A stretch of 64,000 nt of DNA from Caryophanales bacterium UBA4855 (GTDB lineage: Bacteria; Bacillota_I; Bacilli_A; RFN20; CAG-826). The DNA is taken from positions 135,148 through 199,147 of the forward strand of contig DHEH01000010.1 of assembly GCA_002399785.1 (NCBI GenBank). The letters are read 5' to 3'. Positions 8,850-18,844 of this stretch are shown here, one piece after another. Within the stretch, counting starts at the first letter, position 1, and the number at the start of each line of letters is the position of its first letter. Under the pieces are notes generated by a model. The model was not told where the DNA came from. It saw only the letters and a program-made list of their open reading frames with translations, and searched no databases. Both the position numbers and the translations under genes were made by a program.

Positions 8850-9029
8850 CTACTTCCATGTGAAAGACCATCCACCAGGAATTTTGACTGATCCATTTTT
8901 ACTTTTAAATAACTGATAAATAATAACTGCGACAACTGCAATAGCCATAACTGCTAAAACGGCCGTTAAAGTTATTGCTTCACCAGGTGAAGTTAAAAGT
9001 TCAACATCATTTAATGGAATTTTTCTCAT
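8850..9029 (-). CDS. 59-residue single-pass membrane peptide, unknown
   Basis: A small gene with a very strong ribosome site (aggaggtaattaa before ATG at 9029). The product begins MRKIPLNDVELLTSPGEA, has one hydrophobic helix of about 23 residues (about 19-42, rich in Ala, Val and Ile), then a charged turn (YQLFKSKNGS) and the tail VKIPGGWSFTWK. Its TAG stop abuts the radC start (TAGATG), so the two are translationally coupled. The Pro-Gly-Gly-Trp tail with alternating aromatic residues is distinctive. I do not recognise the family. A small membrane regulator or a bacteriocin-like peptide are possible, but nothing nearby decides between them. Confidence 0.72.
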   Translation of the reverse strand: MRKIPLNDVELLTSPGEAITLTAVLAVMAIAVVAVIIYQLFKSKNGSVKIPGGWSFTWK

Positions 9030-9074
9030 TTAATTACCTCCTTACATACAAGATGCCAAAAGGAGGCAATTTTT

Positions 9075-11663
9075 CTACCCTAAATTTTTAATTTTATTAA
9101 GAATTTCTTCTAATTGTTTTTTATAATTCTCGTATTTGGCTGTTTCTATGTCGATTTTAGCTTTTGGAGCTTTTGCAACAAAGTTTGAATTATTCAATAA
9201 CCCTTTACTTCTCTTTATTTCAGATTCAAGTCCATTCTGTTGCTTCTTTAATGTATTAATAAGTTCGGATTTGTCGACATTATCAATAATAAAAAGTGTA
9301 AAACCATCCAAAACAAATGCAGTTGAATTCTTTACTTCTTCTTTTACTATTTGACTATCCTTAGCAAAACTAAAACGCGCTAAATAAGGAAGCAAATCTT
9401 TTGAAAAATCACCCATAACACTTAAAGAAATAGAAGTGTTTGGAGCTAATTTATTATTAACTTTGTAAGATCTAATTGATTCTATTGCTTGATTCAACTT
9501 GTTAACCTTACGAATATCTTTTGCAAAAACAAATTTCTTTTCAAACACAGGATAATCTTCTAGCATTACCGAATCTTTATGTTCTGGTAAATTTAAGTAG
9601 ATTTCTTCGCTAATAAATGGTGAGAATGGATAAATCATCATAACTACAGCCTTTAATACCTTAAGTAAGGTCCGATAAGTACCATAATTATAGTTATTTT
9701 CGTTATTTAAACTAACTTTTGTATACTCAAGATAAGTTGAACAAAAATCATCATAAACAAAATTATAAAGGACACTTGAAGCGATTCCGTATTCATATTT
9801 ATCCATATATTTTGTAACTTTTTTAACAGTCTCTTCTAATTTTGTCAAAATGTACTTGTCAATAGAATTAAGTTTCTTTGTATCAACATTTTGATTCTTA
9901 AAATCTTCAGGAATAGTCATTAAAATATAACGAGCACTATTCCATATTTTATTTAAATAATTATTTGCTGCTTGAACTTTTTCTTCTTCATAACGCATAT
10001 CAAGTCCAGGAGTAGCAGTTGTTGCTAAGAAATAACGCAAACTGTCAACACCATATTTATTTATGACATCAATTGGATCTACACCATTTCCCAAAGATTT
10101 AGACATTTTTCTTCCTCGAGAATCACGTACAAGGCCATGAATTAACACATCTTTAAATGGAGCTTTTCCGGTGAAAGTAAGTCCTTGAAAGTACATTCTA
10201 GCGACCCAGAAAAAGATAATATCATATCCAGTTACCATTAAATCTAACGGAAAATAACGTTTAAAATCTTCAGTTTCTTCTGGCCAACCTAACGTAGCGA
10301 AAGTCCATAAAGCACTACTAAACCATGTATCAAAAACATCTTCATCTTGTATCCAATTTTCAATATCTTCAGGTGCTTTTTGACTAACTAGTAGTTTATT
10401 AGTGGTTTTTGAGTAAAATACTGGTATTCTATGTCCCCACCAAAGTTGTCTTGATATGCACCAATCATCACATTGTCCCATCCAGCGAAGCAAAACTTTT
10501 TCAAAGCGTTTTGGGATAAAATTAACTTTATCATCACTCTTTTGATTTTCGATAACCGCATCACTCAATTTATCCATCTTAACAAACCATTGTTTAGATA
10601 ATAATGGCTCAACAACAGCATCGCTTCTTTCGCTGTGTCCAACTTGGTGTTTAATCTTTTCTATCTTAATTAAATTGTCATCATTCTTTATATTTTCAAC
10701 TAATAATTTACGACATTCAAAACGATCCATACCTTTATAGATACCAGTATTATCTGCCATTGTACCATCAACATTCATAATAATTGGATGAGGCATATTA
10801 TGTTTTTTACCAATAAGAAAATCGTTTGGATCGTGAGCTGGCGTGCACTTCATAGCACCAGTTCCAAAATCAACATCAACATATTCGTCGGCAATAACCG
10901 GAATCACTTCATTGTTAGCTGGATTAATTACTTTTTTACCAACTACATCTTTATATCGTTTATCTTTAGGGTTTACAACAATACAGGTATCGCCAAACAT
11001 GGTTTCAGGTCTTGTAGTTGCAATCGTTAAAAATTTGCTCTTATCATCATTAAAACGATATTTAAAATAGAAGAATTCTCCTTCATCTTCTTTATAAATA
11101 ACCTCAATACTGCTTAAAGCAGTTCTCATAACTGGATCATAATTTATAATACGTTCTCCACGGTAAACTAAACCTTTATCATACATAGTCTTAAAAACTT
11201 TAAAAACGGCTTCTTGAAAGCCTTCATCCATAGTAAATCTTTCACGGGAATAATCGAGCATAAGGCCCATTTTTGCCCATTGATCGTGGATAATTGAAGA
11301 ATATTTATCTTTCCAAGCAAAAGCTTCTTTCATAAAAGCTTCTCTTCCAATGGTAAATCTATCAGTGCCTTCTTCTTTTAATTTGGCATCAACTTTAGCT
11401 TGAGTAGCGATTCCTGCATGATCACATCCTGGTAAATATAAAACATCAAAGCCTTTGGCTTTTTTATATCTACAAGAAATATCTTGAATAGTCGTATCAC
11501 AAGAGTGTCCAATATGTAATTTACCAGTGACATTTGGAGGAGGAATCACCATCGAAAATTTTTGTTTACTAACATCACCTGCAGTAAAATAACCTTTATT
11601 TTTCCAATTTTCGTACTTTCCGGCTTCTACAGCCTTAAAGTCGTATCTTTTATCTAAAGCCAT
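9075..11663 (-). CDS. valS: Valyl-tRNA synthetase
   Basis: This class I synthetase charges tRNA-Val. The 862-residue protein shows the HIGH-type motif PPPNVTGKLHIGHS near residue 40, the editing domain with TTRPETMFGDT near 215, the WCISRQLWWGHRIP segment near 405, KMSKSLGNGVDP near 527, and a C-terminal coiled coil (from about 800, LKKQQNGLESEIKR). All catalytic motifs are intact. It follows ysxC by 4 bases, as a reduced form of the Bacillus lon-ysxC-...-valS region. No T-box is seen, which fits its position inside an operon. Confidence 0.98.
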   Translation of the reverse strand: MALDKRYDFKAVEAGKYENWKNKGYFTAGDVSKQKFSMVIPPPNVTGKLHIGHSCDTTIQDISCRYKKAKGFDVLYLPGCDHAGIATQAKVDAKLKEEGTDRFTIGREAFMKEAFAWKDKYSSIIHDQWAKMGLMLDYSRERFTMDEGFQEAVFKVFKTMYDKGLVYRGERIINYDPVMRTALSSIEVIYKEDEGEFFYFKYRFNDDKSKFLTIATTRPETMFGDTCIVVNPKDKRYKDVVGKKVINPANNEVIPVIADEYVDVDFGTGAMKCTPAHDPNDFLIGKKHNMPHPIIMNVDGTMADNTGIYKGMDRFECRKLLVENIKNDDNLIKIEKIKHQVGHSERSDAVVEPLLSKQWFVKMDKLSDAVIENQKSDDKVNFIPKRFEKVLLRWMGQCDDWCISRQLWWGHRIPVFYSKTTNKLLVSQKAPEDIENWIQDEDVFDTWFSSALWTFATLGWPEETEDFKRYFPLDLMVTGYDIIFFWVARMYFQGLTFTGKAPFKDVLIHGLVRDSRGRKMSKSLGNGVDPIDVINKYGVDSLRYFLATTATPGLDMRYEEEKVQAANNYLNKIWNSARYILMTIPEDFKNQNVDTKKLNSIDKYILTKLEETVKKVTKYMDKYEYGIASSVLYNFVYDDFCSTYLEYTKVSLNNENNYNYGTYRTLLKVLKAVVMMIYPFSPFISEEIYLNLPEHKDSVMLEDYPVFEKKFVFAKDIRKVNKLNQAIESIRSYKVNNKLAPNTSISLSVMGDFSKDLLPYLARFSFAKDSQIVKEEVKNSTAFVLDGFTLFIIDNVDKSELINTLKKQQNGLESEIKRSKGLLNNSNFVAKAPKAKIDIETAKYENYKKQLEEILNKIKNLG

Positions 11664-11667
11664 AACT

Positions 11668-12264
11668 TTATCTCCTTAATGCACTATCTATTCTTTGCTT
11701 TAAAAATCCTAAAGAATCTTTATTTTTACTTGAGGTAAGAATAACTTGATCTTTAGAAATTGTTTCGTTCAAACCTAAATCAAGATTTTTATATATTTTT
11801 GCTTTTTCACTTTGGTTCAATTTATCACATTTTGTCATCGCTATAATATAAGGATAAGAAAAATGTTTCAAATATATATAAAAATCTTGGTCATCTTGAG
11901 TTGGAAGATGCCTGCTATCTAATAAAAAAACAATCAATTTTAAATTAGCATTATCAGTAAAATAAGAATCGAAAATTTTACCATAAAATTCATAATCAAT
12001 ATCTTTTTTAGCGCTAAATCCATAACCTGGAGAATCAACAAAATAAAAAGAATTGTCGATCATAAAATAATTAAGTAATCTTGTATGTCCTGGAGTTTTG
12101 CTGGTGAAAGCCAATGCTTTTTGATTAGCCAAAGCATTAATCAGACTGGATTTTCCGACATTACTTTTGCCAACAAAAAGAATCTCCTCTAAATGAGGTA
12201 GAGGAGAATCTTTTAAATCGACAATCGATGTAATAAATTTTGCAGTTTTGTAGCAGTTTTCCAT
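11668..12264 (-). CDS. ysxC: YsxC/EngB ribosome-biogenesis GTPase
   Basis: This is a small TrmE-Era-type GTPase needed for 50S assembly. The 198-residue product has G1 GKSNVGKSSLIN near residue 32, G2 TPGHT near 58, G3 DSPGYGF near 77, G4 TKCDK near 144 and G5 TSSKNK near 178. It starts 1 base after the lon stop and ends 4 bases before valS, matching the Bacillus order lon-ysxC. Identification is firm. Confidence 0.97.
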   Translation of the reverse strand: MENCYKTAKFITSIVDLKDSPLPHLEEILFVGKSNVGKSSLINALANQKALAFTSKTPGHTRLLNYFMIDNSFYFVDSPGYGFSAKKDIDYEFYGKIFDSYFTDNANLKLIVFLLDSRHLPTQDDQDFYIYLKHFSYPYIIAMTKCDKLNQSEKAKIYKNLDLGLNETISKDQVILTSSKNKDSLGFLKQRIDSALRR

Positions 12265-12265
12265 A

Positions 12266-14635
12266 TTATTTTAAACAGAATTTGATAGCTTCATCAACTA
12301 AAGTCATGTAAATAATTTTTAAATTATCTTTAACTTCTTTTGGAAGCTCATCAGCATTCTTTTTGTTTTCTTTCGGAACGATAATAGTCTTAATTCCACT
12401 TCTTAAAGCAGCTAAACTCTTCTCCCTAAGCCCACCAATTGGAAGAGCTTTTCCACGAAGAGTAACTTCTCCAGTCATAGCAATATCGCCACTAACTGGG
12501 CGTTTTGTAAAGGCACTTACCATAGCGGTTGTGATTGCACAGCCAGCACTTGGTCCATCTTTAGAGACGGCGCCTTCAGGAACGTGAACATGAATATCAT
12601 TTTCACTAAATAACTTGTCATCAATATTAAACTTTTTAGAATTAGCTTTTATGTAATCTAAAGCAATTTGACAAGATTCTTTCATGACATCACCCAATTT
12701 ACCAGTTAATAGCAAATTCCCTTTCCCCGGGAAATAATTAACTTCTATCGGAAGAATATCGCCACCGTATGGAGTCCAGGCTAAACCTGTTACAACACCA
12801 ATTTGTGGGTCTTTCTCTTTTTTTGTTTTATCAAAATCTTCAATTCCTAAATATTTTTTTACTTCTTCAGGAGTTAAAGTGACTTTGCCTTTAATTTTGC
12901 CATTCAATAAGCCAACTACAACTTTTCTTAAAATACTAGCAATTTTACGTTCAAGATCTCTTACGCCACTTTCCATAGTGTAATGTTCAACAATGTAAGC
13001 GATTGCTTCATCATTAAATTCTACTTGTTCTGGTTTTAAACCATTATTAGAAAACTCTCTTTTTATTAAGAAATCTTTAGCGATATGAATTTTATCAATA
13101 AGTGTGTAACTTTCAACTTCGATAAGTTCCAATCTATCCATTAAAGGAGCTGGAATCGTATTTAAATCGTTAGCAGTACAAATAAAGAGTACGTTGCTTA
13201 AATCGTAATTAACTTCAAGATAATTGTCGTTGAAATTAGTATTTTGCTCTGGATCAAGAACCTCAAGTAAAGCACTACTTGGATCACCTTTAAAAGAATC
13301 ATGACTTAATTTATCGATTTCATCGAGTAAAAATACAGGATTATCAACTTTAACTTTTCTCAATAAATTAATAATTCTTCCAGGTCTAGAACCAACATAA
13401 GTTCTTCTGTGTCCTCTAATTTCACCTTCATCACTAACTCCACCTAAGGAACATTTAATAAATTTTCTTCCTAAAGCACGAGCGATTGATTGACTTAAAC
13501 TAGTTTTTCCACATCCTGGAGGTCCATAAAAACAAAGAATAGGAGATTTTAAGTTGCCATTCATCTTTTTAACAGCTAAATATTCAACAATTCTCTCTTT
13601 AACTTTCTTTAATCCATAATGATCTTCATCAAGTACTTTTTTAGCATTGATAACATCATCATTATCAGGAGTATGTTCAAACCATGGGACGCTCATCAAG
13701 ATTGTAATATAATCTTGAATTAAACTAGATTCAAGACTGCCTTGAGGCATAGTATTCAACCTTTTTAATTCATCTTTAACTTTATCCTTAACTTCTTGTG
13801 GATAAGGATTTTTTTCGAGTTGTTCAGTAATTTTATCTTGAATTTTTCTTGTATCATCACCTAATTCAGTTTGGATTGCCTTCATCTTTTCGCGTAAAAA
13901 ATATTCTTTTTGTTGTTTATTCGTTGAATCACGAACCATTTCATTAATTTTATTTTCAATATCATTATCAGAAAGAAATAATGTAAATTGATTAATTAAA
14001 GCATATAAAAAATCTTTAATGTCAGCAGAAGAATAAATTTCCTGGCGAATTTCTTGCTTAACATTAATAATATTAAGCATTCTATAACATAATTCAGAAG
14101 CAGTCATACCATTTGTTAAACGTAATTTAAAATCTCGATCTTCTTCGAAATTTAAAAAACTTTTATCGGTATTGTACGACCCTAAAATCATGTTAACTAA
14201 TTTTTTAACCAATATAGTTTCGGTATTTAAATCGGTGCTTATCAATGGAAACTTTTCATACTCTGAATAAACAAAATTACCTAAAGCATTAAATGTTGGT
14301 TTTATAAATTTAACACGTTCAACACCTTGAACTGAAATTCTTAAAATTTTCCCAACTTTTTGACAATTAACAACTCTACAAAGAGTTCCGATTAAATAAA
14401 TATCATCAACATTAAAAGGATTTTTTTCATCGATATCTTTTTTTTGAGATGTAACCAAAACATAATTGTTAAATTTTGAGGTAGATTCGTTAGCGGCATT
14501 GATTGACATTTGTCTTTGCGCACTAAAAACCTCGTTTCTCGAAGGCAAAACAATGCCTCCGATTGTAACGATTACTGGTAAAGCCTGAATTTCAGGCTTT
14601 ATTTGATCAACAACTTCGTTTTCATTAATATCCAT
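12266..14635 (-). CDS. lon: Lon ATP-dependent protease
   Basis: Lon degrades misfolded and regulatory proteins. From the ATG at 14635 (TTGGAG ribosome site 7 bases away) it is 789 residues; a TTG 12 bases upstream also opens the frame but overlaps that site. Domains: substrate-binding N-domain (to about 300), AAA+ with GPPGCGKTS near 366 and FLLDEIDKL near 430, and the protease domain with the catalytic Ser in PEGAVSKDGPSAGC near 690 and Lys in GEVTLRGKALPIGG near 735. A 23-base perfect inverted repeat lies in its first 20 codons. It lies between tig and ysxC; clpX, usual here in Bacillus, is absent. Confidence 0.97.
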   Translation of the reverse strand: MDINENEVVDQIKPEIQALPVIVTIGGIVLPSRNEVFSAQRQMSINAANESTSKFNNYVLVTSQKKDIDEKNPFNVDDIYLIGTLCRVVNCQKVGKILRISVQGVERVKFIKPTFNALGNFVYSEYEKFPLISTDLNTETILVKKLVNMILGSYNTDKSFLNFEEDRDFKLRLTNGMTASELCYRMLNIINVKQEIRQEIYSSADIKDFLYALINQFTLFLSDNDIENKINEMVRDSTNKQQKEYFLREKMKAIQTELGDDTRKIQDKITEQLEKNPYPQEVKDKVKDELKRLNTMPQGSLESSLIQDYITILMSVPWFEHTPDNDDVINAKKVLDEDHYGLKKVKERIVEYLAVKKMNGNLKSPILCFYGPPGCGKTSLSQSIARALGRKFIKCSLGGVSDEGEIRGHRRTYVGSRPGRIINLLRKVKVDNPVFLLDEIDKLSHDSFKGDPSSALLEVLDPEQNTNFNDNYLEVNYDLSNVLFICTANDLNTIPAPLMDRLELIEVESYTLIDKIHIAKDFLIKREFSNNGLKPEQVEFNDEAIAYIVEHYTMESGVRDLERKIASILRKVVVGLLNGKIKGKVTLTPEEVKKYLGIEDFDKTKKEKDPQIGVVTGLAWTPYGGDILPIEVNYFPGKGNLLLTGKLGDVMKESCQIALDYIKANSKKFNIDDKLFSENDIHVHVPEGAVSKDGPSAGCAITTAMVSAFTKRPVSGDIAMTGEVTLRGKALPIGGLREKSLAALRSGIKTIIVPKENKKNADELPKEVKDNLKIIYMTLVDEAIKFCLK
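14579..14601. repeat. Perfect inverted repeat inside the lon 5' coding region
   Basis: Arms TAAAGCCTGAA and TTCAGGCTTTA (11 bp each) flank one central base. It codes for IKPEIQAL about 35-55 bases after the lon start. In mRNA it would form a strong hairpin near the ribosome site. A role as a brake on translation or transcription is speculation. Confidence 0.6.
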
Positions 14636-14663
14636 TAAAATCTCCAAAATAATTAAAATTCAA

Positions 14664-16022
14664 CTATTTAGCTTCCTTTTTAGCAGCAGTTTTTTTAGCT
14701 TTGACTTCTTTAGCTGGTTTTTCTTCAGCAACAGCTTTTTCGCCTAAAGGAGCATTGTTAGCTTCTAAGAAGTTTAAAATCTTTCTATTAAGCAAATTGC
14801 TAACTAATTGTTGTTGTTGGCTAGCATACATTTTCTTAAGTTCTTCAACTTTCATGTTGTACATTTTGGCAGAATTCTCATAGAATTCATCTAATTCTTT
14901 CTGAGAAACAATTAAACCTTCAACTTGAGCAATCTTATCGACAACAACAGTTGCAACAAGTTTGTTCTTGGCTTGACCTTTGAATTCAACTTCTAACTTA
15001 GCATCATCCATGCCAGTAATTTCTTTATATTGTTCAAAAGTTAATCCGTTTTGAGAAATTTGTTGAATCATATTTTCTTTTAAACTTTTTGCTTCGTTTT
15101 CAATAACAGCGTCAGCGATAACGACTTCGCTATTTTTGCAAATTTGGTCGATTAAATCTTGCATATATTTGTTTTTGCTATCTTTAGCTTTTTTGCCTAA
15201 AATTTGTTTTTCTTCATATTCTTTTAAAGCTTTGACAGTGTTGACGTCAGTAATTTTAAGACCAGCAACAAATTCATCTTCAAGTTTTGGAGATTGTTTT
15301 GTCTTAATTTCATGAATCATACAAGCAAATTTGGCTTTTTTACCAGCTAAATCTTTAATGTATTGATCTGGGAATGTAACTTCAACATCTTTTTTGGTTT
15401 CACTTGTAACACCGATTAATTGATCTTCAAATCCAGGAACAAATGTATTTGAACCTAAAACAAGTGAATAGTTGTCGGAACTTCCGCCATCAAATTCTTT
15501 TCCATCGATGTAGCCTTTAAAATCAAAAACTACTGTATCGCCTTTTTCAGCAGCACCTTCTTTTAAAACTAATTCACTATTATCTTCAAGTAATTTAGCA
15601 ATAGCTTCATCAACTTCGGCATTGGTGACTGATGGAACTTCTTGAGCAAGGTGAATATCCTTGTATTGACCTAATTTAACTTCAGGATAAACCGTAATTG
15701 TAAAAACAACTTCAAGTTCTGTATCACTAAATTTTGTGACCTTAACTTCAGGAGCAACAAATGGTCTTAATTTGTTCTCTTTGCAAGAATCATCAAATAA
15801 TTTTGGAATAACAACATTGATTTGTTCGTTTCCTAAATCTTGTGGATTAATTTTTTCTTTAGCTAAATCTAGAGGAGCTTGTCCTTTTCTAAATCCTTTG
15901 ATTTGAACGTTGCTAGCTAATCTTTTTAAAGCCTTATCTTTAGCATCTGCCCAAACCTTTCCGTTAATTGAAGCGGTAACTTCATATATTCCGTTTCCTT
16001 TGTTTACTAATTTTGTAGCCAT
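14664..16022 (-). CDS. tig: Trigger factor chaperone
   Basis: Trigger factor is the ribosome-bound chaperone and prolyl isomerase for nascent chains. The start is placed at the ATG at 16022 (MATKLVNKGNG), with aaaggaaatag upstream, giving 452 residues. The ribosome-binding loop reads IKGFRKGQAP near residue 45. The FKBP-type isomerase domain (GDTVVFDFKGYIDGKEFDGG) lies near 165-240, and the helical C-domain follows. The tail is Ala, Lys and Glu rich (AVAEEKPAKEVKAKK), a low-complexity extension beyond the typical protein. It lies ahead of lon as in Bacillus. Confidence 0.96.
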   Translation of the reverse strand: MATKLVNKGNGIYEVTASINGKVWADAKDKALKRLASNVQIKGFRKGQAPLDLAKEKINPQDLGNEQINVVIPKLFDDSCKENKLRPFVAPEVKVTKFSDTELEVVFTITVYPEVKLGQYKDIHLAQEVPSVTNAEVDEAIAKLLEDNSELVLKEGAAEKGDTVVFDFKGYIDGKEFDGGSSDNYSLVLGSNTFVPGFEDQLIGVTSETKKDVEVTFPDQYIKDLAGKKAKFACMIHEIKTKQSPKLEDEFVAGLKITDVNTVKALKEYEEKQILGKKAKDSKNKYMQDLIDQICKNSEVVIADAVIENEAKSLKENMIQQISQNGLTFEQYKEITGMDDAKLEVEFKGQAKNKLVATVVVDKIAQVEGLIVSQKELDEFYENSAKMYNMKVEELKKMYASQQQQLVSNLLNRKILNFLEANNAPLGEKAVAEEKPAKEVKAKKTAAKKEAK

Positions 16023-16110
16023 ATTTTTTCTATTTCCTTTCAAATTGCGTACGATTAAAATTATATACTAGATTTAAAATCTAGTAAAGACAAACACCCT
16101 TTTTACATAG

Positions 16111-17076
16111 TTAATTTTTCTCTTTTTTTAAGCAAATTAAGGTTAATTTATTAATAAATCGATCTCTTTCGGCATTATTAATCTTTAAAGATTCATAAAG
16201 CGGATCCGCCAAATAATCCTCTCCAGCTAAATCATTAGCGAGTTTTAATACAGCGGCAATAAAATTATCTAAATCATCCAAAGTTAAATAATCAGGGAAA
16301 AAGAATTGAGCACTATATTCGGTAAATTCCCTTGATATCGATGAAACTGTCATATTTTTTTCAGATTTACGTATATAATCTGCAGCCTCTTTAATTACTT
16401 TAATTGTTAAATTAATTTCTTCTTTTTTGTCTTTAGGAACAAAAGAATATATTTTTCCGTTCATTGAAAAAACAATGTTCTTTTCGCTTTCAAGCAAAAT
16501 TAAGAAAAATACTAAAAGTGAGCAAATCATCGGATCATTTTGTTTATTTTCAAAAGCAAAATTAAAGATTTCTAAACATTCCGGCAATTTCAAATCATCG
16601 TATCTAGAAACCAGTTCAGCAACCAATTTATTAACTTCTTCAAGTTTTTGAGCTTTCAAAAAAGCATTTTTATAATATTCAACATCATATTTTTTAGTTT
16701 CATTATTGGGTTTATCACGCAGTTTAATCAAATCCATTACAACATGATTTAAATTACGCAAATATTCTTCTGTTTCTTGATTTACATAAGGTAAGTTTTG
16801 ATAATAAGGAACCATATCGATTGCCTCATCATCTTTTTTTAAAAAAATCAAAAGATTAAGAAAGATAAAAGAACCATTAATTAAATCAAAATTCTCGATG
16901 GTTAGGTGATTATCTTTGTAATATTTATAGGCCGATTCATGATACAAAGAGCTTCTAATTCTAAAAATAAAATTAACAAAAACAACTTCAGGATCGCTGG
17001 AATTATGATTGTCTTCAATAAACTTATTTATTTCTTCTTGAGACATGTCATCATTTAATAATTTTATCTTATCCAT
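16111..17076 (-). CDS. Hypothetical helical protein between uvrC and tig
   Basis: The 321-residue acidic product appears entirely helical. It has no signal peptide and no clear membrane segment, although hydrophobic stretches occur near residue 70 (FIFLNLLIFLKKDDE) and near 185 (ICSLLVFFLILLESE). It begins MDKIKLLNDDMSQEEINKFI. It is 1 base after uvrC, so both are probably in one operon. The pattern of paired helices suggests a TPR-like scaffold; DUF3196-type mollicute proteins are a possible relation, but I cannot confirm this. The function is unknown. Confidence 0.75.
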   Translation of the reverse strand: MDKIKLLNDDMSQEEINKFIEDNHNSSDPEVVFVNFIFRIRSSLYHESAYKYYKDNHLTIENFDLINGSFIFLNLLIFLKKDDEAIDMVPYYQNLPYVNQETEEYLRNLNHVVMDLIKLRDKPNNETKKYDVEYYKNAFLKAQKLEEVNKLVAELVSRYDDLKLPECLEIFNFAFENKQNDPMICSLLVFFLILLESEKNIVFSMNGKIYSFVPKDKKEEINLTIKVIKEAADYIRKSEKNMTVSSISREFTEYSAQFFFPDYLTLDDLDNFIAAVLKLANDLAGEDYLADPLYESLKINNAERDRFINKLTLICLKKEKN

Positions 17077-17077
17077 T

Positions 17078-18844
17078 TTATTTTTCCTTATGTAATTTAT
17101 TATAAAGTAAAACAGCTACATTATCAGGTAAAATTTGCTTTAATTCTTCACTAGTAGCATTAGTTAAATCAGCAATAGTAGAATATGTTTTACTCAATAA
17201 TTCTCTTCGCTTTTCACCAATTCCATCAATATCATCGAAGATACTTTTAAACATGTTTTTATTTCTTTTTTTAATATGTGAAGTTATTGCAAAACGATGT
17301 ACTTCATCTTGCATTCTTGTAAGCATAAAAAATAAAGGTTTATCATCATCAAAATAATGCTCTTCAAGGTTCATATCTAATAATCCACTTGTTTTATGTT
17401 TATCAGATTTCACTAGGGAAATGATAGGGATATTGATATTTAACTTCTTTAAAACTTCAATACCTGCATTTAATTGTGTAAGACCGCCATCAAGAATAAT
17501 TAAGTCTGGAAAACTAGATTTTTCTTCTTTTAACCTTGAATATCGACGAGTTAAAACTTCTTTCATGGAATTGACATCATCTTGTTTATTTTTAGATTGT
17601 AAATTAAATTTTCTATACATCTTTTTGACGGGTTCACCATTAATAAAAACAACCATTGCACCAATCGCGTTTGTTCCGGATAAATGCGAATTATCAAATA
17701 ATTCGATTCTTAAAGGTGTTTTTATATTGATGATCTTGCCTAATCTATCAAGCAAAGCAAGATTATCATCTTCAAGTCTGGCTGTCATAAAATGCTCATC
17801 TAAGGCTTCTTTTGCGTTAATTAACACAGTGGAAAGCATATCAAATAATTTGCCTTTAGAAGGATAAAGAACACGCATATCTTGGAAATAAGACTCACAA
17901 TCTTGTTTCAATTCATCATTAGTTACAATAAGTTCTTTTGGATGTGGATTAATCGAATAATATTGGAAAATAATATCCGATATAAAATCAAGTAATTCAC
18001 CGATTAATTCATAGACAAAAGAACGTTTTGAAAGCAAAATTCCTTTTCTGTAAATAAAAACAACAAGCGAAACATAATTGTCGCGAGTCGAAAACCCCCG
18101 CAAATCCCTATCCATTTTGTCAAAAAACTCAACTTGTTGTTTTTCACCAACATTAAGAAGAGAACTCAACATCTGATTATATTCGTTAGCTTTTTCAAAT
18201 TCTAATTGTTCGCTCGATGTTTTAATTTTCTCTTTTAATTTATTAATAACTTCTTTATTTTCACCTTTTAAAAACGTAGAGATTTCTTGACAAATCTCAT
18301 TATATTTTTCATTAGAAATCTTATTAATGCAAGGACCTAAACACTGATGCATGTGATAATATAAGCAAGGAGATTTTGGTACATTTCGGCATTTTCTTAA
18401 AGGATATATTTTGTTGATAATATCGACAGTTTCAAAAGCAGCTAAACTATTTGGAAACGGACCAAAATATTCACATCTTTTATCATTTGTGTTGCGCGAT
18501 ATAGAGACATAAGGATCTTTTACTTTTGTGTGTAAAGCAATGTAAGGATAATGTTTGTCATCCATAAGCATAATGTTGTAACGAGGATGATGTTTTTGAA
18601 TTAAATTCATTTCAAGAATTAACGCTTCTTTTTCTGAACTAGTGACAATTGTTGTAAAGTGATCAACATTAAAAACCATAGCAGCTGTTTTTCCGTTTTG
18701 AGGACGCAAAAAGTATTGCGAAACCCTCTTCTTTAAGTTTTTTGCTTTACCAATGTAGATGATTTCATTATCTTTATTTCTCATTTGATAACTACCTGGT
18801 TTATCAGGTAATAAATCAATCTCTTTTTTTAATAAATCATTCAT
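17078..18844 (-). CDS. uvrC: UvrC excinuclease subunit
   Basis: UvrC makes both incisions in nucleotide excision repair. The 588-residue protein has the N-terminal GIY-YIG nuclease (PGSYQMRNKDNEIIYIGKAK, residues 16-35), a Cys cluster CLYYHMHQCLGPC near 160, the UVR UvrB-binding segment near 200-235, the RNase H-like nuclease with ELFDNSHLSGTNAIG near 380, and C-terminal HhH motifs (DIDGIGEKRRELL). It overlaps the mutS2 end by one base (TAATG). Identification is firm. Confidence 0.97.
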   Translation of the reverse strand: MNDLLKKEIDLLPDKPGSYQMRNKDNEIIYIGKAKNLKKRVSQYFLRPQNGKTAAMVFNVDHFTTIVTSSEKEALILEMNLIQKHHPRYNIMLMDDKHYPYIALHTKVKDPYVSISRNTNDKRCEYFGPFPNSLAAFETVDIINKIYPLRKCRNVPKSPCLYYHMHQCLGPCINKISNEKYNEICQEISTFLKGENKEVINKLKEKIKTSSEQLEFEKANEYNQMLSSLLNVGEKQQVEFFDKMDRDLRGFSTRDNYVSLVVFIYRKGILLSKRSFVYELIGELLDFISDIIFQYYSINPHPKELIVTNDELKQDCESYFQDMRVLYPSKGKLFDMLSTVLINAKEALDEHFMTARLEDDNLALLDRLGKIINIKTPLRIELFDNSHLSGTNAIGAMVVFINGEPVKKMYRKFNLQSKNKQDDVNSMKEVLTRRYSRLKEEKSSFPDLIILDGGLTQLNAGIEVLKKLNINIPIISLVKSDKHKTSGLLDMNLEEHYFDDDKPLFFMLTRMQDEVHRFAITSHIKKRNKNMFKSIFDDIDGIGEKRRELLSKTYSTIADLTNATSEELKQILPDNVAVLLYNKLHKEK

